NCBI GenBank assembly: GCA_964618785.1
Contig: CAZUCY010000002.1
Location: forward strand, 1-64,000
DNA length: 64,000 nucleotides
Direction of reading: 5' to 3'
DNA from: FEN-1297 sp964618785
Lineage (GTDB): Bacteria > Bacteroidota > Ignavibacteria > Ignavibacteriales > Ignavibacteriaceae
In this document: piece by piece, positions 1 to 9,975 of the stretch
How the letters are laid out: every line of letters begins with the position of its first letter
How positions within the stretch are numbered: the first letter of the stretch is position 1
Program-made: the position numbers and the translations under genes
The notes under the pieces: model-generated
The model's database searches: none
What the model was told of the DNA's origin: nothing
Seen by the model: only the letters and a program-made list of their open reading frames with translations

Positions 1-2
1 AA

Positions 3-77
3 AGTATAGAAGCAAAATTTGCAAAGAAAGATTTGAATGGTTCAGGGTTTTCCGTTATTGTTGATAATAATAGATAA
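3..77 (+). CDS. C-terminal end of an unidentified protein (partial)
   Basis: The frame starting at base 3 is open from the window edge to a TAA at 75-77. It encodes 24 residues ending GFSVIVDNNR, a composition typical of a final beta strand. Everything upstream lies outside the window, so no function can be given. A beta-sandwich end of a secreted glycan enzyme would suit the neighbourhood, but that is a guess. The next gene starts 165 bases downstream on the same strand. Confidence 0.4.
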   Translation, partial: SIEAKFAKKDLNGSGFSVIVDNNR

Positions 78-242
78 AGTTAGGTCGTAAATTTTTTTGA
101 AGAATAAGAATTCTTCAGTGTTAAAGGAATCAATAATTTTATCGTAACCACCCTCGGTACGGTTCTTCATTCCGGCATTGCAGTTGAGGGTAAATTCTTT
201 AAATAAATTTCTAAAGATTAACTAATAAATAAGGTGAACAAA

Positions 243-3155
243 ATGCGTAGATGGATACTTATCCCAAGTATTATTGTTTTACTCATGGTTTCTGCTGTTC
301 CGGCAGCAAATTCAAGTTTAGAAGGGTATGTCAAAGATGCTAAAACAGGAGAGCCACTCATCGGCGCTAATATCATTATTGTAGGAACAAGTATGGGCGG
401 AGCAACAGATATGGATGGGAAATATGTTATCCCCGTTGTACTACCCGGCTCTTATACTATTCGTGTCACGTACATCGGATACAAAGAGCAGAAAGCAGAA
501 ATACAGGCAGGGGTAGAAACGCATATTATAAAAAACTTTAAATTGGAACCTGTAGGTATTGAAGGTCAAACAGTTGTTGTTACAGCACAAGCAAGCGGAC
601 AAGCACAAGCCATAAACCAACAGCTAACAGCAGACCAGATAGTAAATGTAGTTTCCGCGGCAAAAATTCAGGAACTTCCGGATGCGAACGCAGCCGAATC
701 AGTAGGAAGGCTTCCCGGTATTTCAGTTCTTAGAAGTGGAGGCGAAGGGTACGAGGTAGTTATCCGCGGGCTTGAACCAAAATTTAATAAAATCATGATC
801 GATGGTATTCAAATGTCCTCTTCTGACCCAAATGATCGAAGCACTGATTTAAGTATGATCTCATCAAATATGCTTGAAGGTATACAAGTTTCAAAGACAG
901 TTACTCCGGATATGGATGCCGATGTTCTCGGAGGGACGGTGAATTTTGAATTGCGTGAGGCGAGAGTAAAAGAAACGGGTGTTCCTCAATTTGGATTACT
1001 TGTGCAGGGCGGTTATAACGGCCTGCCGGATGCTTACAATAAATATAACGATTATAAATACCTTGGAAGTGTGGAAGACAGATTTCTGAATGACCGGCTT
1101 GGAATTTTTGCGCAAATTGATATAGAAAGAAAAAACCTTTCCTCGGATGAAATGGGAGCTACATATACTAATGCAGGAGAGAGTGCAACTCAATACTGGA
1201 CCACCGGGCTAAATCTTGATGATATTGCCAGAGACAGAGAGCGTTATAACGGGGCATTTGTTTTTGACTACACGCTGCCTGAAGGAAAGATTAAGCTGTC
1301 GAATTTTCTAAGTTCGGGTAATACAACAACTATAGACCGGAATGAGAACTTTGCCATAAATGTAAATACACGGTACTACAATCTCACAAATACAAACAGT
1401 ATTTTGAACACTATTAATAATGCACTCGATTTTGAACAGCAGTTGCCTATTTTCCAAGTGGATGTAAAATTGTCTCATACCTATTCTGAAACCAAAGATC
1501 CAAGTGATTGGGAAGCAAGTTTCCTGCAAACATCTGCCGGTATTAATCAATTCGTTAATAAAAATAATATAAATCCTTTAGAGATTCCAATAGCCGCTAA
1601 CAACAATTTTGCAAATACTTTTCTAAATACATTTGAAAACGATAACAGCTTTGCGAAGGAACGTGCATTGACCGGATCAATTGACTTAAAAACGACGCTA
1701 AATATATCTGATTTGATAAGTGCAGAAATTAAATTCGGAGGGAAATACAGGTATCAGACAAGATCATACGAATATGATGTGTCTGACGGTCAATCCCTTT
1801 TCAGCGGCAGTTCAGCAACTGTTGACGGCCTCATTAATTCTTATTTCTCATTGCCACAAAGCCAGCAGATTAATATAAAATATTTTATGGATCCAACTTT
1901 TAGTTATGGGAAATTTCTTGACGGTGATTATCAAATGGTTGCGCCATTGAATTTAGGTATGTTCTCGCAAATATCGGATCTTCTTAAAAGAAATGTCCAA
2001 TATATTATAGACAATAATGCTCAAGTCTCTTATAGCCACGACAATTATTTATCCACTACGAACAATTATTCCGGAAACGAAAATCAGTCAGCTTTTTATT
2101 TAATGTCAATTATCAATATTGGCCCGGATGTAAATATCATTCCCGGAGTCCGGTACCAGGATCTTATAACAACATATACCGCACCACGCGGCATCACAAC
2201 TACTGAATCATGGTATACATACAACTACTATGATACTACAGTTACTCAAAACCATGGCTACTGGCTGCCCGATGTATCTTTGAAATATAAACCACTTTCA
2301 TGGTTTGATATCCGCCTTGCTTATTCGAATACTTTAGCTTATCCGAACTATAATGCCATCATACCGCGAATTGACTTACAGCAATATTCAATTACATGGG
2401 AAAATTATAAGTTAGAACCTTCACGTTCAACCAACTACGATGCATATTTTTCCTTTTATAATAACACAATCGGGATGTTTACAGTAGGCGCGTTCCTGAA
2501 ACAAATAGATAATCTGATTTATCCATGGACAGTCAATGTTACAGGAGCACAGGTCACACAGTATCTACCTTTTAGTCTACTGACGACCTATACTCCTAAT
2601 AAAACATACACTGTATCTACTTATTTAAATGACTCTTACAGGATTAATAATTACGGGATGGAGTTTGACTGGCAAACTCATTTCTGGTATCTGCCGGGCC
2701 CATTATCAGGATTAGTGTTTAGTGCAAACTTTACACATATTTTCTCAAAAGCTCAATATCCATATATGTATCAATATGTTAGTCTGTCGGGCCGCTCCTC
2801 CCCGCCTATTGACACATCCTATATAAACCGGCTTATCGATCAGCCTGATGATATCGTTAATCTTTCGCTTGGATTTGATTATCAAGGCTTCTCGATACGT
2901 GTTTCAATGCTTTATCAGAGTGATATTTTTACAGGCCCAAATTTTTGGCCTCAATTGAATGCTCATACATCCGCATACAGGCGCTGGGACATTGCTGCCA
3001 AACAAGATCTGCCATGGTTCGGAATTGAATTGTATGGAGATGTTAACAATCTCAATGGAGCAAATGATATCAGTGTAATTCAAGGAGGAGGAGTTCCAAC
3101 AGCCGAACAGGATTACGGTTTAACTGCTGATTTAGGGCTGCGCTGGAGGTTTTAG
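243..3155 (+). CDS. TonB-dependent outer-membrane receptor, Xanthomonas/Caulobacter type
   Basis: This 970-residue protein is predicted to form a gated outer-membrane barrel that imports a substrate, probably an oligosaccharide, using TonB energy. The signal peptide covers about residues 1-24. A carboxypeptidase-regulatory-like beta sandwich follows (about 27-105, with GYVKDAKTGEPLIGANI). The plug (about 125-240) contains GRLPGISV, VIRGL and TPDMDADVLGGTVNFELR. The latter pattern is that of the TonB-Xanth-Caul family rather than SusC. The barrel ends in GLRWRF with the usual terminal aromatic residue. A GTG at 234 extends the frame by three codons, but it lies inside the AAGGTG Shine-Dalgarno (231-236) that serves the ATG at 243, so 243 is chosen. 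No SusD gene is next to it; a T9SS beta-helix protein follows, as for the second receptor at 46152. Confidence 0.93.
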   Translation: MRRWILIPSIIVLLMVSAVPAANSSLEGYVKDAKTGEPLIGANIIIVGTSMGGATDMDGKYVIPVVLPGSYTIRVTYIGYKEQKAEIQAGVETHIIKNFKLEPVGIEGQTVVVTAQASGQAQAINQQLTADQIVNVVSAAKIQELPDANAAESVGRLPGISVLRSGGEGYEVVIRGLEPKFNKIMIDGIQMSSSDPNDRSTDLSMISSNMLEGIQVSKTVTPDMDADVLGGTVNFELREARVKETGVPQFGLLVQGGYNGLPDAYNKYNDYKYLGSVEDRFLNDRLGIFAQIDIERKNLSSDEMGATYTNAGESATQYWTTGLNLDDIARDRERYNGAFVFDYTLPEGKIKLSNFLSSGNTTTIDRNENFAINVNTRYYNLTNTNSILNTINNALDFEQQLPIFQVDVKLSHTYSETKDPSDWEASFLQTSAGINQFVNKNNINPLEIPIAANNNFANTFLNTFENDNSFAKERALTGSIDLKTTLNISDLISAEIKFGGKYRYQTRSYEYDVSDGQSLFSGSSATVDGLINSYFSLPQSQQINIKYFMDPTFSYGKFLDGDYQMVAPLNLGMFSQISDLLKRNVQYIIDNNAQVSYSHDNYLSTTNNYSGNENQSAFYLMSIINIGPDVNIIPGVRYQDLITTYTAPRGITTTESWYTYNYYDTTVTQNHGYWLPDVSLKYKPLSWFDIRLAYSNTLAYPNYNAIIPRIDLQQYSITWENYKLEPSRSTNYDAYFSFYNNTIGMFTVGAFLKQIDNLIYPWTVNVTGAQVTQYLPFSLLTTYTPNKTYTVSTYLNDSYRINNYGMEFDWQTHFWYLPGPLSGLVFSANFTHIFSKAQYPYMYQYVSLSGRSSPPIDTSYINRLIDQPDDIVNLSLGFDYQGFSIRVSMLYQSDIFTGPNFWPQLNAHTSAYRRWDIAAKQDLPWFGIELYGDVNNLNGANDISVIQGGGVPTAEQDYGLTADLGLRWRF

Positions 3156-3287
3156 TTCTTACGGCAGGAATTAATTTATAATTTAGAATAAAACAAGAAC
3201 TTATTGAGGTTTTGTTTACATGAGAAATGTTTTTAATGACTTAAATAATTTTTTCGGAACATACTGATATAACATTATTAAAAAATC

Positions 3288-3300
3288 GAAAGGAGGCAGT
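3288..3300 (+). promoter_or_regulatory. Conserved purine-rich leader element, GAAAGGAGGCAGT
   Basis: A perfect anti-16S-like GGAGG sits 110 bases upstream of the next start with no usable start codon at the right distance. The same element (GAAAGGAGGTAGT) lies at the equivalent place, between receptor and beta-helix gene, at 49255-49267. It could be a standby ribosome-binding site or the relic of a lost small reading frame. Confidence 0.3.
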
Positions 3301-3409
3301 AAAATAATTTCTTATTGAGGGAAAAATAAAGCTTTATAAAAAAAGTTTTATCAAATTTGGTACTTTTTTAAATTATTTTCAAAAAACTCTTAATGAAAGG
3401 AGTCTTTTC

Positions 3410-5641
3410 ATGAAAACTTTATTCACTACAGCAATGGTAATTGCAATTGTAGTATTTTTTATAGTACCAAGCAAAACATTTGCTGGTACTCCATCACACA
3501 AAAAATTAGCTGGTGCAAATGATACACTTGTCGTTTATGCAAGCGGTTTGAGTTTGGATCAGTTAATCAATAGTGATACCGCTGCTGGCATGCAAGCGCA
3601 CGCCGCTTATAAACTTGTTTCATTGGATACGTCATATTTATACCTGGCGCCCATAACAGTAGTATCTAACTTTACAGTTATTGGAGTTTTGGGACCAAAC
3701 GGGCGACCGCCATGTATTCAGCCGGGCGTTCTTAGCGATGGTTCAATACCTGCCGTTTTATTCACACTAAACGGACAGGGAACAATAGGTGTATTCAAGA
3801 ATCTTTATATCACTGATCTTGCCACTAATAACTCTTTTACCGGAACCAAAGATATTTTAATATCTGCGGATCAAATAAAACTCTATGTTGATAATGTTAT
3901 TTTTGATGAAAATCATTATGAAGTAATAGCTTTTTCGGGATTGTCTGAAGATTTCTTTATTACAAATTGCAAATTCAGAAATGGTGTTGATCCAACTAAT
4001 TGGTTCGGTTCTTCGCTTTTAGCCTGTGATTATCCGACAAATAATCCTGCCGATTCAATTGTTATGGATTATAATACATTCCTCTGCATAAATTCACGTG
4101 CCGTCACTACAGGTAATCAAGGACCAGTGAATTATTTCGAGTTTTGTCATAACAGTTATATATACAATGTTACAGAAGACCTTCGCATGTTCACTGTTTC
4201 TAAAGGAAAGTTTGATAACAATATTTTTTATAGTTTGTATGCAGGAGCTCAGCCCGTTTCAGAATATCCAGCCTGGTTTGAGCCGTTTTCACCTGAAACT
4301 AACTCACTTATTGATTTCGATACGCTCACTTTATCAATGGACAGCACGTATGATCCCGCTGATGTATCAAGCTCAAATTTAAGGATGTTAGCTGAAGCAA
4401 AAAGAAATATTGAAGTTAAGAATAATGTTTATTTCTGGGGACAAAAACTTACAAGTTTCTGGACTGCATGGGATGATACAGCACATGGAGCTGATTCGCT
4501 TATTACGGCTCCCTGGATGAATCACAGAACTACAAACATGTTTACAGATAAAACGCATTGGCCCAATCTTGTACAGTCAGGTAATCAGAATACAGATCCT
4601 GAGTTCGGAAACGATATTATTGATGTTGCTGATAACAGCGGCAATACTGCAGGAGTAGTTGGTTTAACCAAATATGTTACTGAAATTAGGACCGGAACGG
4701 CATCAACCGATGTATGGGGCTATAATCCGAATGTTGTATCCGGTAATAACTGGATTCCCGCATGGCCTCTTCCCGAACAAATCACAGGAGGTTTGAAATA
4801 TTCAGCACCTTTGTTAGCGCCTGATGGAAACCCGTATGGCGATCCTTACTGGTTTACATTGTCTACAACTCCTAAAAATCTTAGTGTAATTTCCACCGGG
4901 GATACCTATACGTTTTCCCCATCTCCCAGCAGTAACTATCCGGATTCCAAAAAAACCAAATTGACAGATGGAATATTCGCTTCCACTGCTTACTACGCTG
5001 ACCCCGCTTGGGTAGGTTTTACAAGTACAGATACTTTAAATGTAGTAATCGACCTGAAAAGCGTAATGCCTGTACAGCAGTTCATGGGTGAGTATCTGCT
5101 TGACCCACAGCCTGCGATTAATTTACCGACTCAAGTGAGTGTTTCCATATCAACAGACGGTACAATATTCACAAATGTCGGAATTCTGAGCGATAACTCA
5201 ACGAACGATTCAACATCAAGCATTCATAAGTATTATTATACGCTGCCTAATACTATAAACGCAAGATACGTTAAGTTCAGTACTTTAGCCCAGGCTGGCG
5301 CTTGGGTCTTTGTAGATGAATACGAAGTTCTCGCTCCTGTTACTACAGGTATCAAAAAGCAAACGTCATCAGTTCCTACAAATTTTAATCTGAGCCAAAA
5401 CTACCCGAATCCTTTTAACCCAAGTACAAATATTAATTTCTCATTGGAAAAACCTTCTAATGTAACACTATCAGTTTATAACGTTCTTGGTCAGAAAGTG
5501 GCAACACTTGTAAATAGCTTTATGCAGGCGGGGAGCTATACATATCAGTTTGATGCAAGCAAATTAGCTTCAGGTATTTATATTTATCGTATAGAAACTG
5601 GTAACTTTGTTTCAGCTAAAAAAATGATTCTCCTAAAGTAA
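3410..5641 (+). CDS. T9SS-sorted beta-helix-like surface protein with discoidin-like domain
   Basis: This 743-residue protein has a signal peptide (1-25, cleaved after KTFA). Residues about 45-430 look like a right-handed beta-helix, with strings such as LYVDNVIFDENHYEVIAFSG and FFITNCKFRNG. An F5/8-type C (discoidin-like) domain covers about 500-645, and a T9SS sorting tail about 660-743 (NYPNPFNPSTNINFSL and ending KKMILLK). Known T9SS cargoes are secreted and anchored at the surface or released. No lyase catalytic residues can be assigned, so a glycan-binding role is as likely as an enzymatic one. It is homologous in its N-terminal half to the protein at 49335. Its last ~700 bases are nearly the same as those of the next gene, although the N-termini are unrelated. 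The start has AAAGGAG 6 bases upstream. Confidence 0.82.
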   Translation: MKTLFTTAMVIAIVVFFIVPSKTFAGTPSHKKLAGANDTLVVYASGLSLDQLINSDTAAGMQAHAAYKLVSLDTSYLYLAPITVVSNFTVIGVLGPNGRPPCIQPGVLSDGSIPAVLFTLNGQGTIGVFKNLYITDLATNNSFTGTKDILISADQIKLYVDNVIFDENHYEVIAFSGLSEDFFITNCKFRNGVDPTNWFGSSLLACDYPTNNPADSIVMDYNTFLCINSRAVTTGNQGPVNYFEFCHNSYIYNVTEDLRMFTVSKGKFDNNIFYSLYAGAQPVSEYPAWFEPFSPETNSLIDFDTLTLSMDSTYDPADVSSSNLRMLAEAKRNIEVKNNVYFWGQKLTSFWTAWDDTAHGADSLITAPWMNHRTTNMFTDKTHWPNLVQSGNQNTDPEFGNDIIDVADNSGNTAGVVGLTKYVTEIRTGTASTDVWGYNPNVVSGNNWIPAWPLPEQITGGLKYSAPLLAPDGNPYGDPYWFTLSTTPKNLSVISTGDTYTFSPSPSSNYPDSKKTKLTDGIFASTAYYADPAWVGFTSTDTLNVVIDLKSVMPVQQFMGEYLLDPQPAINLPTQVSVSISTDGTIFTNVGILSDNSTNDSTSSIHKYYYTLPNTINARYVKFSTLAQAGAWVFVDEYEVLAPVTTGIKKQTSSVPTNFNLSQNYPNPFNPSTNINFSLEKPSNVTLSVYNVLGQKVATLVNSFMQAGSYTYQFDASKLASGIYIYRIETGNFVSAKKMILLK

Positions 5642-5665
5642 TAAGTTAGTAAATACTCCTCATTG

Positions 5666-5697
5666 AGCCGGGGTTGCCCATTGTAGCCATCCCGGCT
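5666..5697 (+). terminator. Hairpin after the beta-helix gene
   Basis: AGCCGGG (5666-5672) and CCCGGCT (5691-5697) form a 7-bp perfect stem, 25 bases after the stop codon. The loop is long and partly self-complementary. No clear T run follows, so it may be a weak terminator or an mRNA 3-prime stabiliser. Confidence 0.45.
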
Positions 5698-5720
5698 TAG
5701 TCTGTTCAAAAAAAATTTAG

Positions 5721-5737
5721 AATCATTAATTTTAATT
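5721..5737 (+). promoter_or_regulatory. Conserved AT-rich leader motif, copy 1
   Basis: AATCATTAATTTTAATT lies 14 bases upstream of the next ATG. An identical 17-mer lies at 7956-7972 before the paralogous gene. Related ATTAATTTTAAT strings precede the T9SS genes at 41157 and 49335. It may be a shared operator or UP-type element, or simply part of the duplicated block. Confidence 0.3.
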
Positions 5738-5751
5738 AATGAGATTTATCT

Positions 5752-7875
5752 ATGTTAAAAATATTATATAAAATAAATTATCTTCTTACTTTAGCCTTTA
5801 TTTTATCTTTGTTAATGATTCCTGCAATTAGTATGGCTCAGGCAAATAAGGCTGAATTAGGCGGTTCGTTTATTACCGGCGATTTATGCGGATTCTGGAC
5901 AGATGCAAGATGGCAGCAAGAATTCTCTTCGATGAAAGCCGACGGGATGAATTATATAGTCATTCAAGCAATTGTTAATAGTTATCCGGGACAGATTACC
6001 GAAACACTTTATCCTTCTTCTTTACCAAATACAGAAATGGCCACTGGAGGGAACGGCGTTACATACCCTGATATTGTCGATGCATGTCTTAGAAATGCAG
6101 AGTCAGCAGGCATGAAAGTGTTTATAGGACTTGATTTGAATAATAACTGGTGGAATGTTTATGCTAATGATACTGTCTGGCTTTACAGTCAGATGGTTTT
6201 AGATAACAAAGTATGTGATGAAGTGTGGAGTTTATATAAGAGCAAATATCCTGATGCATTCTTTGGCTGGTATTGGGCTTATGAAGTTGATAATGTTAAT
6301 TTTTCAACACAAACACAACAGCATGTACTTACAAATGCAATGAACATGCAATTAGATCATCTTATTACTGTAAATGAAAAGCTTCCCTTTATGTGGTGTC
6401 CGTTTATGAATTCAAGCCTCGGGACTCCGCAATCTTATCAAACAATGTGGGAAAATGTTTTATCCGGATTGCATACGGCTGCAGGGGATATCTTTTGCCC
6501 TCAAGACTGTATTGGCGCCGGAGGACTTACTTTAAGCAATCTTGAAAGTTGGTTCTCAGCACTTCGCCAGGCTGTTAATACAAAAAAGGGATTAGTAATG
6601 TGGTCAGATGTCGAAACATTCGAAGTTTATGAAAACAATTACTTATCTGCTACAATTGGCAGGGTTGTCTCACAATTAAAAATAGAAGAGCCCTATGTTG
6701 ATAATTACGTTTCATGGGAATACTGCTATTATGACAGCCCTTACAATGCCGATACAGGTTATCAAGCAACATACAAAGAGTACTTTAATACTGGCTCACT
6801 TGAAACTTCACCGCCAACTACCCCCAAAAACTTTACTGCAGTGCTTCAGCCTGATGCCGATATTACATTGAATTGGAATGCATCAACTGATAGTATAGGT
6901 GTATGCGGGTATTACTTATATCGCAATGGAAAATTGATTACTATGAATCAGGCTGCAGTTTCAAACGGAGGAGCAGTGAATAATACCTCACTTACAAATT
7001 ATACAGATGAAGGTCTGAGTTCAAACACAAATTATATATACCAGGTAACGGCGTTTGATTTTGCCGGCAATGTTTCTTCTCCGGCTACTTCAGATACTGT
7101 TAAGACTGATAATTTCAATGTAGTTTCTCATAATTGTAAATATACTTTTTCTGTAAAACCCAGCAGTAACTATCCGGATCCAAGTGGTAAAAAATTAACA
7201 GATGGAATATTCGCGACCACTGCTTACTACGCTGACCCTGCCTGGGTGGGTTTTCTTAGTCCGGACACTCTTAATGTAGTAATTGATCTGGGTCAAGTAA
7301 TGCCTGTGCAGCAATTCCTTGGAGAATATTTGCTTGATCCCCAGCCCGCAGTTTTCTTACCTACACAAGTGAATGTCTCGTTATCATCAGATAAAGTTAC
7401 ATTCACCAATTTAGAGAATTTAATTGTAAATGGAGCGAATGATACATCAGAGAATAAATTTACATATTATTATACATTACCTAACCCGGTGAATGCGAGG
7501 TACGTCAAATTCAGCACTATAGCCCCTAATGACGCCTGGATCTTTGTAGATGAGTATGAAGTTCTGGCTCCTGTTACTACCGGTATCAAAAATCAATCGT
7601 CTAAAGTTACCGCAAAATACGGATTGAGCCAAAACTACCCTAATCCTTTTAATCCAGGCACAAATATTAATTTTTCAGTAGAGAGACCTTCTAATGTGAC
7701 ACTGGCAGTTTATAATATCCTTGGTCAGAAAGTGGCTACACTTGTAAATAGTTTTATGCAGGCGGGGAGCTATATATATCAATTTGACGCAAGTAAATTA
7801 GCTTCAGGTGTTTATTTTTATCGAATCGAAGCAGGTAACTTTTTATCAGTTAAGAAAATGATTTTGATGAAATAA
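5752..7875 (+). CDS. DUF4434-type glycoside-hydrolase-like protein with Fn3, discoidin and T9SS tail
   Basis: The signal peptide (1-29, cleaved after SMAQ) is followed by a TIM-barrel-like DUF4434 domain (about 35-340), marked by GGSFITGDLCGFWTDARWQ, WYWAYEVDN and MWCPFMNS. A fibronectin type III domain lies at about 355-450, a discoidin-like domain at about 465-610 and a T9SS sorting tail at about 625-707. DUF4434 proteins are predicted glycoside hydrolases without a settled substrate. The ATG follows GAGATTTATC and starts a hydrophobic leader shared with the next gene. It is the first member of a tandem duplication. The C-terminal third is shared at high DNA identity with the preceding gene at 3410, implying conversion or domain exchange. 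Surface location is inferred from the tail. Confidence 0.82.
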   Translation: MLKILYKINYLLTLAFILSLLMIPAISMAQANKAELGGSFITGDLCGFWTDARWQQEFSSMKADGMNYIVIQAIVNSYPGQITETLYPSSLPNTEMATGGNGVTYPDIVDACLRNAESAGMKVFIGLDLNNNWWNVYANDTVWLYSQMVLDNKVCDEVWSLYKSKYPDAFFGWYWAYEVDNVNFSTQTQQHVLTNAMNMQLDHLITVNEKLPFMWCPFMNSSLGTPQSYQTMWENVLSGLHTAAGDIFCPQDCIGAGGLTLSNLESWFSALRQAVNTKKGLVMWSDVETFEVYENNYLSATIGRVVSQLKIEEPYVDNYVSWEYCYYDSPYNADTGYQATYKEYFNTGSLETSPPTTPKNFTAVLQPDADITLNWNASTDSIGVCGYYLYRNGKLITMNQAAVSNGGAVNNTSLTNYTDEGLSSNTNYIYQVTAFDFAGNVSSPATSDTVKTDNFNVVSHNCKYTFSVKPSSNYPDPSGKKLTDGIFATTAYYADPAWVGFLSPDTLNVVIDLGQVMPVQQFLGEYLLDPQPAVFLPTQVNVSLSSDKVTFTNLENLIVNGANDTSENKFTYYYTLPNPVNARYVKFSTIAPNDAWIFVDEYEVLAPVTTGIKNQSSKVTAKYGLSQNYPNPFNPGTNINFSVERPSNVTLAVYNILGQKVATLVNSFMQAGSYIYQFDASKLASGVYFYRIEAGNFLSVKKMILMK

Positions 7876-7955
7876 TATTTATTTAGTTGGGATCTCCCCA
7901 CTTCTCCGGGGCTGTTGTTGGCAGTTCCGTTTAATTTGTCGGGAAAAAATTATGT

Positions 7956-7972
7956 AATCATTAATTTTAATT
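7956..7972 (+). promoter_or_regulatory. Conserved AT-rich leader motif, copy 2
   Basis: This 17-mer is identical to the one at 5721-5737 and sits 14 bases before the ATG at 7987. A GAGG Shine-Dalgarno follows at 7975-7978. The conservation shows that the duplication that produced the two DUF4434 genes included the leader. Confidence 0.35.
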
Positions 7973-7986
7973 GACGAGGTTTTTTT

Positions 7987-9852
7987 ATGTTAAAAATACT
8001 ATATAAAATAAATATTCTTCTTTTATTGACCATTATCTCATCATTTTTATTTATTCCTGTTACAAGTATGGCTCAGGTAAGTAAACCATTAATAGGCGGC
8101 TCGTTTATAACAGGAGACCTTTGTGATTCCTGGTCAGATGCAAGATGGCAGAAGGAGTTTACTGCAATGAAGAATGCCGGGATGCATTATATTATTATTG
8201 CATCTGCTGTAGAAAGTTTTCCCGGTAAGGTCACTACCACAATCTACCCTTCATCTTTACCAAATACAAAAATGGCGAAGGGGAGAAACGGCACTACTTA
8301 TCCGGATATTATCAACGCATGTTTAAGAAACGCACAATCTGCAGGGATGAAAGTTTTTATCGGCATTGATGTTAATGATAGATGGTGGAATTCACCTGCA
8401 AATGATTCTACGTGGCTTTACGGACAAATGGTTTTCGATAACCGAGTCTGTGATGAAATATGGAGTCTTTACAAAAATAAATATCCGGATGCATTTTATG
8501 GCTGGTACTGGGCTTATGAGGTTGATAATGTAAATTTTACAACTCAAGCACAGCAGCGTGTACTTACAAATGCAATGAACATGCAACTGGATCATCTTAC
8601 TGATGTAAATGAAAGGCTTCCTGTTATGTGGTGTCCTTTTATGAACTCCAACCTTGGGACTCCACAGCCTTATGAGACAATGTGGGAAAATGTGTTTGCC
8701 GGGTTGCATACCTCTGCGGGAGATATATTCTGTCCACAGGATTGTGTAGGAGCCGGCGGACTCAAGTTAAATCAGGTTGCAAGTTGGTTTTCTGCGCTCC
8801 GTAAGGCGGTAAGTACAAAACCGGGATTGGCGATGTGGTCTGATGTTGAAACATTTGACCTTAGTGACAACACTACTGCTACGATGGACCGGGTAATTTC
8901 ACAACTAAAAATTGAACAGCCTTTTGTAGATAATTACATTACATGGGAATTCTGCTATTATGATAGTCCTTTCAATATAGACCCGGGTTTTTATAAAACA
9001 TACATGGGCTACTTTAATACCGGTTCCCTTGAAATTATACCACCAAGTACTCCAGCCAATTTTACTGCAGTGCTTCAGAAAAATGGGGATGTTGTATTGA
9101 ATTGGGATGAATCCAAGGATAATATAGGAGTTTGCGGGTATTATGTATACCGGAATGGAATAATGATTTGTAAAAAACAAGTCCCGATTAATCGAAGGCA
9201 TAAAAAAATTAATCCCTCTCTTACAAACTTAACAGATGTATTTTTGCATTCAAATACAGATTATTCGTATCAAGTTAAAGCATATGATTTTGCTAATAAT
9301 CTTTCTAATCCAACATCACCGTTAATGATTAATACAGGCATAATACCTGTGCTTCCCAACGAAGTCTCCGGCGGGTGTCCATATTCAGTTTCAATACCTG
9401 ATTATACAAACAATCTAAAAACAACGAATACAAAATTGACAGATGGAATTTATGCTGACAGCGCTTCAATTGAGGACCCTAAGTGGGAGGGTTTTCATGA
9501 TAATCATCAAAAACCAAGGGATGTAATTATTGATCTGGGTAGAACCATGCATGTGCAGCAGTTTATTGCAGATTATCTGCTTGAACCCAAAGCATTAGTT
9601 TATCTTCCGGCAGAAGTAAATGTTTTAGTTTCGACAGATAATGTAAATTGGACAGATGTTGGAAAATTTTCACACCCTAATTTGCCTTATGATGAAACGG
9701 CAGCAACTTACAAATATCGATTAACATTATCAAAACCCGTAAACGCGAGGTATGTCAATTTTAGGACCGTGCCGACCCCAAGGTGGTTCGACGAATTAAC
9801 ATTTGAGGATGAGTTCGAAGTTCGCAATAATGATGTCCCAGGTGCAAAGTGA
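7987..9852 (+). CDS. DUF4434-type glycoside-hydrolase-like paralogue without T9SS tail
   Basis: This 621-residue paralogue of the preceding gene has the same order: signal peptide (cleaved after SMAQ), DUF4434 domain (about 35-340, GGSFITGDLCDSWSDARWQ, WYWAYEVDN), Fn3 domain (about 355-450) and a discoidin-like domain (about 470-612). It then stops at NNDVPGAK, exactly where the sibling continues into its sorting tail. No remnant of a tail can be read in the 120 bases downstream. If real, this copy should stay in the periplasm while its sibling is exported. The Fn3 and discoidin parts have diverged much more than the catalytic-like domain. Confidence 0.8.
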   Translation: MLKILYKINILLLLTIISSFLFIPVTSMAQVSKPLIGGSFITGDLCDSWSDARWQKEFTAMKNAGMHYIIIASAVESFPGKVTTTIYPSSLPNTKMAKGRNGTTYPDIINACLRNAQSAGMKVFIGIDVNDRWWNSPANDSTWLYGQMVFDNRVCDEIWSLYKNKYPDAFYGWYWAYEVDNVNFTTQAQQRVLTNAMNMQLDHLTDVNERLPVMWCPFMNSNLGTPQPYETMWENVFAGLHTSAGDIFCPQDCVGAGGLKLNQVASWFSALRKAVSTKPGLAMWSDVETFDLSDNTTATMDRVISQLKIEQPFVDNYITWEFCYYDSPFNIDPGFYKTYMGYFNTGSLEIIPPSTPANFTAVLQKNGDVVLNWDESKDNIGVCGYYVYRNGIMICKKQVPINRRHKKINPSLTNLTDVFLHSNTDYSYQVKAYDFANNLSNPTSPLMINTGIIPVLPNEVSGGCPYSVSIPDYTNNLKTTNTKLTDGIYADSASIEDPKWEGFHDNHQKPRDVIIDLGRTMHVQQFIADYLLEPKALVYLPAEVNVLVSTDNVNWTDVGKFSHPNLPYDETAATYKYRLTLSKPVNARYVNFRTVPTPRWFDELTFEDEFEVRNNDVPGAK

Positions 9853-9975
9853 ACAACGAAAGTTCCCATATAGCTTTTAAATTCTTTCAATAAGAAATAG
9901 ATAGATGAAAAATAATAACTGATTTTTTGAAAAAGTATCAAGTACTTTGGACAATCATTTGAAAGATTGCAAATA

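Noticed and set aside
7880..7910. Terminator after the first DUF4434 gene
   Set aside because: Only a 4-bp CCCC/GGGG pairing is visible with no T run.
8392..8709. 105-codon minus-strand frame inside the second DUF4434 gene
   Set aside because: Antisense shadow of a well-supported coding gene; no ribosome site.
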